Assembly: GCA_964399635.1 (NCBI GenBank)
Contig: CAYNRU010000064.1
Span: 62,001 to 126,000, forward strand
Length of the DNA: 64,000 nt
Direction: 5' to 3'
Source: UBA4615 sp964399635
GTDB lineage: Bacteria; Pseudomonadota; Gammaproteobacteria; Burkholderiales; Burkholderiaceae_E
A program made the position numbers and the translations under genes. Positions 26,974 to 36,002 of the stretch are shown here, one piece after another; the stretch's first letter is position 1, and every line of letters begins with the position of its first letter. The notes beneath the pieces are model-generated. The model had not been told where the DNA came from, made no database searches, and worked only from the letters and a program-made list of their open reading frames with translations.

Positions 26974-27810
26974 ATGTTGCTCTCCCTGTATACATCTGTT
27001 CGAAACGGATTGTACTTCGACTATCACGTAGTCGAAATGATAAGGCATCATCTTGCGCTTGCGGACGAAATCATCGTGCATGACGGCATGTCCGATGACG
27101 GAACCTTTGAGGCCATCAGTAGTATTGATCCAAAGGTTCGTGTGATTCGTTCGGACTGGGGTGCACCAAGCGGATTTGATTGGATAACAAGCTTCAAGAA
27201 TCGAGCTAGAAACGAGGCGCGTGGTAGGTGGTGCATAAACATTGACTGCGACGAGTTTATTCCGGAGTGGGAGTTTGAGTCACTCCGGGCTTATATTGAG
27301 GATTGTAAGTTCGACGTCTGTTCATTAAGGCAGGTAAATTTTTACGGAAATTATCGAGTTTTTCATGCGCACCCTGCACGTGTTCCCTGGCCGGATATCA
27401 AGAACAATATCCACCGGAATTTGCCTTACATTCAGGTGGTCGGTGATGGATCAAATGTGGAGTCCGTAGATCCGACTAAGACAATGTCTGTAGATCCGGA
27501 CGTACGCTTTGATTGCCATCATTTTGGATTTGTGCGTAATCCAGCGAGACTTAGGCAGAAGTGGCGCAACGTGCTTGGAAACATTTACAGTTCAAGCTTC
27601 GGGGGCAAGAGAAAGCTTTTTAAGCTTCCTTCTTTCCTGTTTGATCTCTGGCCACATAGTTGGCTGGATGAGCAGTTCCTTTCGGATCTAGAAATCTACG
27701 ATGGACCGTATATTCGGACAGTGCTAGACAATCCGGCGGAGTTTACGCGAGACAAGATGCAGACCTTAAGTTACCTGCGCAAGATCGCTGGAACAAAGGT
27801 GGTCCGCTAA
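26974..27810 (+). CDS. GT2-like glycosyltransferase
   Basis: 278-residue GT-A-type enzyme: SLYTSVRNGLYFDYHVVEMI, then DEIIVHDGMSDDGTFEAI, and CINIDCDEFIPEWEF, where the Asp-Cys-Asp is the likely metal-binding DxD. No membrane segments. Relatives (Gly_transf_2-like) add one sugar to polysaccharides. Strongly AT-rich codon use compared with the left arm. Confidence 0.85.
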   Translation: MLLSLYTSVRNGLYFDYHVVEMIRHHLALADEIIVHDGMSDDGTFEAISSIDPKVRVIRSDWGAPSGFDWITSFKNRARNEARGRWCINIDCDEFIPEWEFESLRAYIEDCKFDVCSLRQVNFYGNYRVFHAHPARVPWPDIKNNIHRNLPYIQVVGDGSNVESVDPTKTMSVDPDVRFDCHHFGFVRNPARLRQKWRNVLGNIYSSSFGGKRKLFKLPSFLFDLWPHSWLDEQFLSDLEIYDGPYIRTVLDNPAEFTRDKMQTLSYLRKIAGTKVVR

Positions 27811-27989
27811 TCGGGCTGATCGTGTTGTTTCTTGCTGTAAAACGGGGTGCCGCGTGATTTCGGGGTCGCCTTGCGGAATTGGTTCAATATTTTACAGGCT
27901 GGTGATCGACTTTCTTGAGGTGGCGGGCCTGCCAGTTATTCCGCAGTTCACTATCGAATGCCCATTCTGTGTCGCTCGGGGGAAAGCTA

Positions 27990-28763
27990 ATGTCGATGGC
28001 TAGTGCAATGAAGACAGTCTTCTTGGAGCGCCGGGTGCCTTATCGGGTTGACCGTGCGATAAATAGGTTGTTGAGTGTGGCGGGATTCTCAGAGCGGACA
28101 ATTCAAGTGAATGGCCTGAAATTTCGCGTGCGGCGCCTTTCAGTCGATGAAGATATTGTTTCTAACGTGGTTGGGCTGAGGGAGTATCTGCCTCATGGTA
28201 TCGCGGTTGCGCCTGGTGACACCGTCATCGATATAGGAGGCAACATAGGGACGTTTGCCGTGCTCGCCGCCTCACTGGGAGCGAAGGTAATTGTCGCTGA
28301 GCCGGATCCTGAAAACTTGGCGCTGCTTCGTGAGAATATCAGTCTTAATGGATTGGACGCGGCTGTCTTACCGGTTGCGATTTCGCGCGAACGAGGTCAA
28401 GCTACGTTGAGTTGTTCTGAAGGGGGCGGGGCTTATCACTCGATAATGCGAAGTGCCGCTTCAGAGCGGACGTACCGTGTAGATACAATTTCCTTGGCGG
28501 ATCTGTTTGATCAGTGCGAGGTCGAGCGATGCGATTTGTTGAAGATCGACTGCGAAGGAGCTGAATATGCAATATTCGAGTCGTTTCCTGACTTCAGGAG
28601 GATCCGGCAGTTAGCGATGGAGTATCATAGTCTCGCAGGTGGGGGGTGCGAGGACATGCCGGGTTTGATGGAAGGTGTGATACAGAAGTTTTCGCACCTC
28701 AAGGTTGTGCAGCATGAGTCATTTGCGCCTGCTTTCCCCTGCGGGCACCTATTTATGGCATAG
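27990..28763 (+). CDS. FkbM-family methyltransferase
   Basis: 257 residues. S-adenosylmethionine-dependent fold: VIDIGGNIGTFAVLAASLGA (motif I), VIVAEPDPENLALLRENI (motif II), then CDLLKIDCEGAEYAIFES, the FkbM hallmark. It probably O-methylates a sugar of the glycan. I chose ATG at 27990 because GGGGGAAAG lies a few bases upstream; a longer in-frame extension back to 27915 lacks such a site. Last intact gene of the plus arm, directly before the IS remnants. Confidence 0.9.
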   Translation: MSMASAMKTVFLERRVPYRVDRAINRLLSVAGFSERTIQVNGLKFRVRRLSVDEDIVSNVVGLREYLPHGIAVAPGDTVIDIGGNIGTFAVLAASLGAKVIVAEPDPENLALLRENISLNGLDAAVLPVAISRERGQATLSCSEGGGAYHSIMRSAASERTYRVDTISLADLFDQCEVERCDLLKIDCEGAEYAIFESFPDFRRIRQLAMEYHSLAGGGCEDMPGLMEGVIQKFSHLKVVQHESFAPAFPCGHLFMA

Positions 28764-28881
28764 CGGTCGTGGTGCAAGGGGCAATGTGTAATGACCCAGC
28801 GGTGTCTCTTTAACTCAGGGCTCTGGTGCAGGTCCGTGAGTGTCTAAAAGTCTATGATTGATTCATCGCGATCGTCCATTC

Positions 28882-29270
28882 TCAGGGCGATCTTCTTGGC
28901 TTGCTCATCACATTGAGCAGCGCCAGTCACAGCAGCTTAGTGGTCGCGTCGTCAATAAGGAAATGACCTCGTATTTTGCTTGGCTTCCTGAGTTGCATTT
29001 GCAGGCTCTCGATTACGTTCGTTGTGTAGTTGACTCGGCGGGACTCGGGCGGGAACCAAGAACGGGATCACCTGCTGTCAGGTCCGGCGCCACGAGTGTA
29101 CGATTGTCGAGTATTCAAAGCCCCACTGACCGGTTGCGAAGGAGCCGAGCTCGGTTAGGCTGTCGTGTCGCTAGCAGCCGTTTAGACCGGTCTGAGGGCT
29201 GCGGCCATTGTCTTGCGGTCCTCCCAGTCCGCGGATTCGAGATTGTTTCGGATCAGCTTCCCGGTGTAGG
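28882..29270 (-). pseudogene. Degraded IS256/Mutator-family transposase
   Basis: Reading the minus strand from about 29270 to 28882 gives the C-terminal third of an IS256 transposase in pieces: KLIRNNLESADWEDRKTMAA, ALRPV-stop-TAA, a frame change, WGFEYSTIVHSWRRT-stop, QQVIPFLVPARVRRVNYTTN, VIESLQMQLRKPSKIRGHF, then DDATTKLL-stop-LALLNV. The order matches the family pattern (DRK..A, W...Y, IVxSWR, VIPF, YTTNxIESL, LRK, RGHF, ATKLLxLAL). Three in-frame stops and a frameshift show that it is dead. The N-terminal two thirds are missing. Confidence 0.85.
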
Positions 29271-29307
29271 GCTGCAATGACCTGCAAATGACGGGCGGAC
29301 AGGCGTA

Positions 29308-29424
29308 TCACTTTCTGCGAACGACCCCACGGATCGTGTCGATTTTCAGGTTACGTTTTGCTAGCAACTTTCTGAGCTTTGAGTTGTCGGCCTTCAACCC
29401 CTTGAGCTTGCGCACGTCGCTAAT
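29308..29424 (-). pseudogene. Fragment of IS3-family transposase OrfA
   Basis: The last 38 codons of a minus-strand frame read ISDVRKLKGLKADNSKLRKL followed by LAKRNLKID and a basic end, the coiled-coil C-terminus of IS3-family OrfA (pattern SDVxxLKxLExENxxLKKLLAE). Upstream of residue ISD the frame no longer resembles OrfA, and no OrfB follows. It is an isolated remnant next to the IS256 remnant and just beyond the end of the FkbM gene on the same strand. Confidence 0.7.
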
Positions 29425-29537
29425 CCGCCCTGAACAACCCGAAGACCGAGTACTGGAGCGGGTTTCCAGTCTATTTGAGTGCGTGGAAACCGCAGGCATG
29501 AGAAAATGGTCGAGCTTAGGCGCGCGAACGCAGGCTG

Positions 29538-30308
29538 CTAGCGATCGAAGCTGAAGACGTCGTATTCGCCATGCGTAGTACGGCGATATTCCGTCTCTGC
29601 CAGTCGAGTCGTAATCGCTTGCGTGCAGCCTGGTCGCATCCTGTCGTGCGTTTCGATAGCAAGTACGCGTACTCGGTGAATCCATTGCCCTGCAGTCGCC
29701 ATAAGTTCTATCTCAGCGCCTTCAATGTCTACCTTCAGTAGATCGACGGTTTCAACAGAAAACGTCTGGAGTATGTTGTTGATTGTAGTGGCCTCAATTG
29801 CACCGGGGTCGTCCGGAAGTGCATCAACAACTTGATAGGCGTTCACGTCAACCGTTGGGTCGAGTATACGAACGAACCCTGCGGTGCCCCATAGGGCCTT
29901 TTTGATACAAGTGACGTTAGGGTAATGCCTGCAGTTAGCTTCCAATACTCTGAAATTATCATTGTCCACTTCGAGTGCTACGATTCGGGCATCAGGAAAG
30001 CGTGACGCAAATCCGATCGCCGTTAGTCCGATGTTTGCCCCCGCATCAATGATGAATGACGGCTTCTTTGATAATGACAGGTCACCCTGCTCATGCACCA
30101 ATATCTGAAGAAAAGTACCAATGTCGTTCCTTCCGGCGCGCATCGAGACGGGGTGCGGCAGATTCGGAACTTTGACAGTAAACAATTCATTACGCGGACG
30201 CGTATGGTCTTGGCGGAGTGCATTCCAAACTCTTGCGCCCGCAAAATTCCCATAGCGTGAGCGACATTCCGCAGTTTCGCTGAGAAAGTTTTTGATTCGA
30301 GTCAGCAT
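29538..30308 (-). CDS. FkbM-family methyltransferase (second copy type)
   Basis: 256 residues. Motif I IIDAGANIGLTAIGFASRFP, motif II IVALEVDNDNFRVLEANC and the FkbM signature VDLLKVDIEGAEIELM. It is clearly different in sequence from the plus-arm FkbM gene, so it is not a recent duplicate. Likely role is sugar O-methylation. It is the last gene of the minus arm, 47 bases after a glycosyltransferase gene, and ends two bases after the resumption of the IS remnant zone. Confidence 0.9.
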   Translation of the reverse strand: MLTRIKNFLSETAECRSRYGNFAGARVWNALRQDHTRPRNELFTVKVPNLPHPVSMRAGRNDIGTFLQILVHEQGDLSLSKKPSFIIDAGANIGLTAIGFASRFPDARIVALEVDNDNFRVLEANCRHYPNVTCIKKALWGTAGFVRILDPTVDVNAYQVVDALPDDPGAIEATTINNILQTFSVETVDLLKVDIEGAEIELMATAGQWIHRVRVLAIETHDRMRPGCTQAITTRLAETEYRRTTHGEYDVFSFDR

Positions 30309-30355
30309 GTTGCTTCACATTCGTGCTGTTGAGGTGGAGGGCTGAGCAGCGAGAC

Positions 30356-31525
30356 TCAGTCAGGTGAAGGTGCCGCAGGTCTTGAGTTGGCTAAATCAGC
30401 ATACGCCGCGAGTAAGCGCGACTTGTAACTTTCGATGCCAAAGCCCTTGGTAACAGATTCCATTGCGCGGGTACGAATGGACTCGCTCAAGTGCGAATCC
30501 TGCAACAGTGAACTTATCCTTTTGGCATAGGCATCAGCATCGTTTGCTGCAATCAAGTAGCCGGTCACCGCGTCCTGCACAATTTCCGGTATACCGGCGG
30601 TCGGAGCGGCAAGGACGATTGCTCCGCATGCCTGGGCCTCGAGTATGGATAAGGGCAAGCCTTCGTTCGTGGACGGCAGCAATAGGAAGTCCGAAGCGCG
30701 TAGAAGATCCGGAACGTCATCACGGGCGCCCAGCACTGAGACGTATGGCTGGACGCCAAGCTTCTGGATCAAGTCACGCAATATCAGTGGAAAGTCCGAC
30801 GCTGTATCGCGGCACTCGCCAATCAGCATCAACCTTGCTTTTACGCCGGTGTGGTGCAGCGTAGCGAGTGCATGCAGGGCGGTTAGCTGTCCTTTGTGTG
30901 GCGCAAGGTTGGCGACCATTGATATCACGGCGCCTTCCTGCGGAAGGCCGATCTTTTGCCTTGCTGCGCGCCTGCTCCCGGGTGAGAAGCGAGTCAGATC
31001 GACTGCATTGGGCAATACAGTCACCGTCGTTACGGATCTGCGTTGTGCGGGTAGGGCGTCGATTACTTGGTTCTTCAGGTAGGCAGCGCAGACGAATATC
31101 GCATCAGGTGGTCGGCCAAACGCCCAGGCAAGCGAGTCCTTGGGATACTCGAGATGGACATGGACGATCGTGCGTGCCCCAGAGGCGGCAGCGACGCGGC
31201 GAAGGGCCCCGTACACGAACGGAGAATGGATATGGAGGATTCTTTCGCGGCGTAGTAATGGGCGTCCAATGGCATGCCAGCCCTCGATCAACGACGTCGG
31301 AATGCTTTTTCTGAACAACCGTTGTTCGTTGAACCCATTGAATTTCAGCCCGCGTTCCAGCAGATGTTTTTCCGTAGTCCCCCCAACGGGAGCTGCCAGG
31401 GCGGCATCGAACTTGGTGGCGCGTGCGACGGTATCGTACATTTGCAATGCGATGCGTTCACCTCCACCGATGTCGCGGCCGGCGAGAACATGGAGGCATT
31501 GCATAGGGCGGCCAGAGGCGTTCAT
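30356..31525 (-). CDS. GT4 glycosyltransferase
   Basis: 389-residue GT-B enzyme: HVLAGRDIGGGERIALQMYD at the N-terminus, HIHSPFVYGALRR, LPNAVDLTRFSP, VANLAPHKGQLTALHAL and STNEGLPLSILEAQACG in the donor site. Cytoplasmic, presumably one step in assembling the repeat unit. Composition is intermediate between the AT-rich centre and the GC-rich minus arm. Confidence 0.9.
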   Translation of the reverse strand: MNASGRPMQCLHVLAGRDIGGGERIALQMYDTVARATKFDAALAAPVGGTTEKHLLERGLKFNGFNEQRLFRKSIPTSLIEGWHAIGRPLLRRERILHIHSPFVYGALRRVAAASGARTIVHVHLEYPKDSLAWAFGRPPDAIFVCAAYLKNQVIDALPAQRRSVTTVTVLPNAVDLTRFSPGSRRAARQKIGLPQEGAVISMVANLAPHKGQLTALHALATLHHTGVKARLMLIGECRDTASDFPLILRDLIQKLGVQPYVSVLGARDDVPDLLRASDFLLLPSTNEGLPLSILEAQACGAIVLAAPTAGIPEIVQDAVTGYLIAANDADAYAKRISSLLQDSHLSESIRTRAMESVTKGFGIESYKSRLLAAYADLANSRPAAPSPD

Positions 31526-31595
31526 GAGTTCTTGATGCGAGGTCGAGTCGCAAGCCGTGGTACGTCTGCCTCCGGTCTCAAGCGCTCAGCAGTCT

Positions 31596-32780
31596 TCACT
31601 GCGCGACGATCTCGAACGCTGCTTCCGGACCGCGCGATTCGGTCGATGTGACGACGCGTGCCTCGATCGACGCCCGTGTTCCCTGTGGGAGTTTGGGCAG
31701 ATCTATCCTGCCCTCGGTGCTCGTTGTCCAGTCACCGGATCCGAGTCGATACTCGAATCGGCTGAAAGCCGGAGCGTAGGTAGACAACTGGACCGAGCCG
31801 CTGGAATTCGCAGTTCCGTTGACGTTGATGGTGGGCTCGAAGATCACGCGATTCAGTGGCCAGTCGAAGGCTGCAATATCGTCGACCCGTAGGCTTGGGG
31901 ATAGTTTGGGGCCTCGCCCCGGTCGGGCCGTCCACCACGTCGACTTGTCGCCGCCGGCAGGGCTGCCCCTTCGCAGGGGTCTGCTGCACCAGTCCGTTCG
32001 CATGTCGACGTGGACATAGTCGAAGAAGCGCAGGAGGTCCTGAGGCACCAGGCCTTGTTTGAATGCCGCGAATCGCCGGACAGTGAGTTGGTCGCTTCGC
32101 CGAAGCTCAGGACCTTTATGCGCCAACTCGAACGCAGACAGCGGCACCCCGCCGTGTTCGAACACGACATTGAAATCGGTGTCGATCACGAACCATTTGT
32201 CGTGCTCGGTCGACCAGAGCTCCGTGACCGCATGCTCCCATGTGTATCCGTCTGATGACGTGGTGATGACCCTCGCGGGCCATCCCACGGCAGCAGCGGC
32301 GTGTGCCATCGTCCGTGCGGCGATCTCGCACCAGAAACTCGCTCCGCGTCGTCCTGCCTCGATCACCGCGACGGAATCGCAAACGTAGTTGCCACCGGGT
32401 ACGGGATCGGTCCCATGCTGATACTGGGACCCTACCCATGCGGCGAGGCGCAGCATTGCGTCGTATTCGCCGCCGGGCCCCTCTATGACCTTACCCAACT
32501 CGTACTTGTTCCGGAAGGCCACGAGATGCGGTGCGTCGGCCCGTTCGAACACGAATGGAATGATCGTCTCCGGCACCCGCCCGACGTAGTTCTTCTTCGC
32601 GAGTTCACGAGCCTCGGACGCATCGCTGTGGTATACGATGTCGCCCACTTTCACGAGCGCAATTCGAGCGGATTGTTCGAGCGCGCGTGCAGCCGGCATG
32701 TCGAGGTGCCGCACGAATGCGGTAAACCCGGCTGCCGCGAGCACGACCGGGGATAGCCAGAGCAGCAGGCGTCGTCGCAT
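31596..32780 (-). CDS. Membrane-anchored transglutaminase-like protein
   Basis: 394 residues with one N-terminal hydrophobic anchor (about 4-22) and a periplasmic body. The transglutaminase-fold triad is visible: Cys151 in GASFWCEIAART, His183 in TWEHAVTELW and Asp200 in WFVIDTDFN. A beta-sandwich-like C-terminus (about 310-394) follows. Transglutaminase-like proteins act as proteases, amidases or cross-linkers; in polysaccharide loci they are rarely characterised. It starts six bases after the end of the upstream glycosyltransferase gene, so it belongs to the operon. Confidence 0.75.
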   Translation of the reverse strand: MRRRLLLWLSPVVLAAAGFTAFVRHLDMPAARALEQSARIALVKVGDIVYHSDASEARELAKKNYVGRVPETIIPFVFERADAPHLVAFRNKYELGKVIEGPGGEYDAMLRLAAWVGSQYQHGTDPVPGGNYVCDSVAVIEAGRRGASFWCEIAARTMAHAAAAVGWPARVITTSSDGYTWEHAVTELWSTEHDKWFVIDTDFNVVFEHGGVPLSAFELAHKGPELRRSDQLTVRRFAAFKQGLVPQDLLRFFDYVHVDMRTDWCSRPLRRGSPAGGDKSTWWTARPGRGPKLSPSLRVDDIAAFDWPLNRVIFEPTINVNGTANSSGSVQLSTYAPAFSRFEYRLGSGDWTTSTEGRIDLPKLPQGTRASIEARVVTSTESRGPEAAFEIVAQ

Positions 32781-32785
32781 CCGGA

Positions 32786-34027
32786 TCAGCCCGTCAGCGC
32801 TCGCGGGCGCGCTCGATCAGCGATTTCGATGTTGTCGATCCATTCGCTCAGTGCCCCAGCCTTGGCCGCCCAGCTTTCCGCTTCCAATCGGGTACGCGCC
32901 GGGAGTTGATCCGATGGGAGGCCACCCTCGAGCCGTGCGATCACCGCCGCGGCAAACTGCGGTGCGCTGTCGCACACGTCGCAGGCATCCGCCCACACCT
33001 CGGTCGAGGGCAGGCGCCGGACGACGGCGGGCTTCCCGGTGGCGAGGTATTCCTTAAGCTTCAACGGCTGCATCGCACGAGTGACGGGTGCATCCAGATA
33101 AGGCATGACCAACGCTCCAGCTGCGGCAGCGATGGCGGGGAGGCGATGGAAGGCGACGGGGGGGCGCAGCGCCACGCGTGGCATCGTCCGCAAGCTGGGG
33201 TCCGCGTTCTCCTCAGGGCCGAACATGACGATGCTTCCCCGTTGCATGGAGCGGCTCAGTGCCGACACCCATTCGAGATCCATCCGTCGATCGACGACGC
33301 CCCAGAACACGACGAATGGGGGCTCGAGGTTCTCGAACTCGACCGGTGTCGATGTGTCGGCGAGGGGCCTCCAGGCCGTCGTGTCCACGCCATGGGTGAG
33401 CACCTTGGCCGAGGCGCCCAATGTCCGCAGGCCGTCTGCCAGCGCGTCGCTGGCAGCGATCGTCAAGTCCATCCTCGGCACGAGCTCGCGCTCCATCACC
33501 TGCATGGTCGCGCCGTCGTAATCGGGCCACACGCTGAAATCGTCGACGCAGTAGTAGACCCAGGCCGCTGCCGGAAGCACATCGACCAGGTCCGCGGTGA
33601 TCGGTAGCGTCGTGATCACGGTGGGGAGTTCCGGCATCCGCAAGATGTCTGGCGTCAATGCCTTGGCGAGCAGGTGACGGTTCAGCCGCCGGCTGGCGTC
33701 GCTTGCAAAGGACGGCCACATCCTGGGCGAGACGATCGACGGCGACGATGCGGGAGTGGTGGGACCGATTAGAGGCGCGGTGTGCGCACCAGCGGGTCCC
33801 ATCCAGTGCCGGAGCTTCTCGACCACGCGGTGCGCGGTCCGCAGGTCCAGCCGTGGTGGTCGGGTTCCGATCGTGTTGACCCACAGCACCTCCCGGTCCG
33901 CCAGCAGGTGGGAGACGAGATGCTGGCAACTCGAAGGGTGCCGTCCCCAGTCATCGGAGAAGACGAGCAGGGGCCTGCGGGTTCCCGTTCTTGATGCCCT
34001 TGCGTCAATGGGCAACTGCTGAGCCAT
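32786..34027 (-). CDS. Glycosyltransferase (GT-B, TuaH/GumK-like)
   Basis: 413 residues. VFSDDWGRHPSSCQHLV opens the N-terminal domain; YYCVDDFSVWPDYDG, DLTIAASDALADGLR, LTHGVDTTAW, VFWGVVDRRMD and LKLKEYLATGKPAVV give the pattern of TuaH-like and GumK-like glycosyltransferases. It overlaps the deacetylase stop by 23 bases (34005-34027), indicating coupled translation. Confidence 0.85.
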   Translation of the reverse strand: MAQQLPIDARASRTGTRRPLLVFSDDWGRHPSSCQHLVSHLLADREVLWVNTIGTRPPRLDLRTAHRVVEKLRHWMGPAGAHTAPLIGPTTPASSPSIVSPRMWPSFASDASRRLNRHLLAKALTPDILRMPELPTVITTLPITADLVDVLPAAAWVYYCVDDFSVWPDYDGATMQVMERELVPRMDLTIAASDALADGLRTLGASAKVLTHGVDTTAWRPLADTSTPVEFENLEPPFVVFWGVVDRRMDLEWVSALSRSMQRGSIVMFGPEENADPSLRTMPRVALRPPVAFHRLPAIAAAAGALVMPYLDAPVTRAMQPLKLKEYLATGKPAVVRRLPSTEVWADACDVCDSAPQFAAAVIARLEGGLPSDQLPARTRLEAESWAAKAGALSEWIDNIEIADRARPRALTG

Positions 34028-34907
34028 CGGCCGTCACTCGCCCGATCGGGCCGCCTTCCAAAGACCCGTCCGGCGCGCGCGAGGCGATCGCGTCCGATAC
34101 GGTGCCCCACCGGAAGTCCTTCAGCAGGCGCTCGATCTTGGGCAGGAGTCTGGACTGGTTGACGTGATGCCGGAAGCGCGCCTTGGCGCTCGCTCCCGCA
34201 ACGCGCGGATGATGCGGGTCGATCTCCCACGGGTGGCAGTAGAACACGGCGGACTTGCGATCGACACGGTTGACGCGGCGCAGGCTCCATCGGGAGACCG
34301 GATAGGGCAGCAGCCGGAAGTACCCGCCGCCCGACGCAGGAAAGTTCCGCTCGAACATGCGGATCGAGGTGGCCGGGATCTCGAGCAGCCCGTTGGATCT
34401 GAGATGCGCAAAGCGCGGCGCCTCAGGCATGCCGTAGAGGTCGTGCTTGATCGGATAGATGCTGGAGCTGTAGCGGTGCCCGGTGTCCTGCAGCACGTCC
34501 AGGGCCCAGAGCGTATCTCGCCCCACCGAGAAGCTCGGGGCCCGGTACCCGAGCACGCCAACGCCTCCAACCTGCTCGAGCAACCCCTTGGCACGCACCA
34601 CGTCGTCGCGGAACTCCGTGCGGGAAAGCTCGCCGATCATCTGGTGGCCGTAGCCGTGGCTTGCCAATTCATGCCCGCCCGCCACGATGCGCCTGACCAT
34701 TGCCGGGTAGCGCTCGGCAATCCAGCCGAGGGTGAAGAAGGTCGCGCTGACCTGATGTCTGTCAAGCGTCTCGAGCAGGATGTCGACGTTGCGCTCGATG
34801 CGGCACTCCAGGCGGTCCCAGTCCGCCCGATCGATGTTCCTGGCAAACGCCGCGACCTGGAACCAGTCCTCCACGTCCACCGAGAAGGCGTTGACGATCT
34901 CGCTCAT
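34005..34907 (-). CDS. XrtA-associated polysaccharide deacetylase (DUF3473 type)
   Basis: 300 residues. NodB-type deacetylase with the metal-site acidic residues in SVDVEDWFQV (Asp11, Asp14 region), ATFFTLGWIAERYP, and the His pair in ASHGYGHQ (His84, His88). YRAPSFSVG supplies the conserved Arg. The C-terminal extension with FYCHPWEIDPHHP is the DUF3473 part that marks the exosortase-system subfamily. It removes acetyl groups from the exopolysaccharide or its precursor. Four-base overlap with the ATPase gene upstream. Confidence 0.94.
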   Translation of the reverse strand: MSEIVNAFSVDVEDWFQVAAFARNIDRADWDRLECRIERNVDILLETLDRHQVSATFFTLGWIAERYPAMVRRIVAGGHELASHGYGHQMIGELSRTEFRDDVVRAKGLLEQVGGVGVLGYRAPSFSVGRDTLWALDVLQDTGHRYSSSIYPIKHDLYGMPEAPRFAHLRSNGLLEIPATSIRMFERNFPASGGGYFRLLPYPVSRWSLRRVNRVDRKSAVFYCHPWEIDPHHPRVAGASAKARFRHHVNQSRLLPKIERLLKDFRWGTVSDAIASRAPDGSLEGGPIGRVTADGSAVAH

Positions 34908-35986
34908 GACCCGGTGGATTCGTTGTTGCTCGTCCCCCGCAGGATCCGCAGTACCTTCTTGATGAGGTTGAACATCATCCCGCTCGAGGCCTCGAGCATC
35001 GCCACGCGCTCCTCTAGGCGCACGATCTGCTCCTGCTGGCTGCGCTCCGTGATGCTGGAGATTCGGGCAATCTGTGCGCCGCCTGCCGCGTTGGCCGGCT
35101 GCCCGCCGGGCGCGTTGCCGCCCACCGGCAAGGGATACACGGGCGCGAGCGGCATCGAGCCGAGCGCCACGCCGCCGAGCTCCTCATCCATCTCGCTGGC
35201 GACGGTGCCCACGTCCTCGACGCTGATCTCGTGGCGCTCGCCCAGGTAGGCGGCGAGCAGCAGGCGATCGCACAGCGTGTTGATCCGCCGCGGCACGCCG
35301 CCGCTCTCGATATGGATCCGCTCGAACGCACCGTCGTCAAACCTGGGGTCGGCCTGCCAGCCCACGTGATGCAGCCGATGCTCGATGTAGCTGCGGGTCT
35401 CCTCGGCGTCCAGCGGACCGAGGTGGTACGACGCGATCACGCGCTGCTTGAGCTGCTGCATCTCCGGGCGCTGCATGATGCCGCGGAACTCGGGCTGGCC
35501 CACCAGGAAGCTCTGCACGAGCGAGCGCGTGCCGATCTGGAAGTTGGACAGCATCCTCAGCTCTTCCACGGCGCTCTGCGTGAGGTTCTGCGCCTCGTCC
35601 ACGATCAGCAGCGCGCGACGGCCCTCGGCGTTCAGCCCCTCGAAGTGCCCTTGCAGCCGGGTGAGCAGGGTCGATTTGTCGATGCCGGCCGACTCGAGCC
35701 CGAATGCGGCCGCCACCAGCCTGAGCAGGTCGTCGGAGTCCACCTGGGTGCTGACGATCTGCACCGGCACGATGGCGTCGTTCTTGATCTGGCGCAGCAG
35801 GCCCCGCACCAGGGTGGTCTTGCCGGCGCCCACTTCGCCTGTGATGACGATGAAGCCCTCGCCCTGGTGCAGCCCGTACTCCAGATACGCCAGCGCACGC
35901 TTGTGCCCCCGGCTGCCAAAGAAGAAGTCCGGATCGGGGTTGAGCTGGAAGGGCTTGGCGCTCAGGCCGAAGTAGTCTTGGTACAT
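34904..35986 (-). CDS. XrtA-associated ATPase (ExeA-like AAA)
   Basis: 360 residues. Starts MYQDYFGLSAKPFQLNPDPD, the signature opening of this family. Walker A GEVGAGKTTL and Walker B ALLIVDEAQNL mark an AAA/ExeA-type ATPase, then a C-terminal helical part with GGVPRRINTLCDRLLL. The tail (about 310-345) is predicted helical and coiled. The family accompanies exosortase A polysaccharide operons, probably powering or regulating assembly; the precise role is unknown. ATG at 35986 chosen by family start. Confidence 0.93.
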   Translation of the reverse strand: MYQDYFGLSAKPFQLNPDPDFFFGSRGHKRALAYLEYGLHQGEGFIVITGEVGAGKTTLVRGLLRQIKNDAIVPVQIVSTQVDSDDLLRLVAAAFGLESAGIDKSTLLTRLQGHFEGLNAEGRRALLIVDEAQNLTQSAVEELRMLSNFQIGTRSLVQSFLVGQPEFRGIMQRPEMQQLKQRVIASYHLGPLDAEETRSYIEHRLHHVGWQADPRFDDGAFERIHIESGGVPRRINTLCDRLLLAAYLGERHEISVEDVGTVASEMDEELGGVALGSMPLAPVYPLPVGGNAPGGQPANAAGGAQIARISSITERSQQEQIVRLEERVAMLEASSGMMFNLIKKVLRILRGTSNNESTGS

Positions 35987-36002
35987 CGCCGTGCCTGGCC
36001 GT

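Noticed and set aside
28858..29280. 140-codon plus-strand frame over the IS region
   Set aside because: The meaningful similarity is on the minus strand (IS256-type transposase); the plus frame is its antisense.
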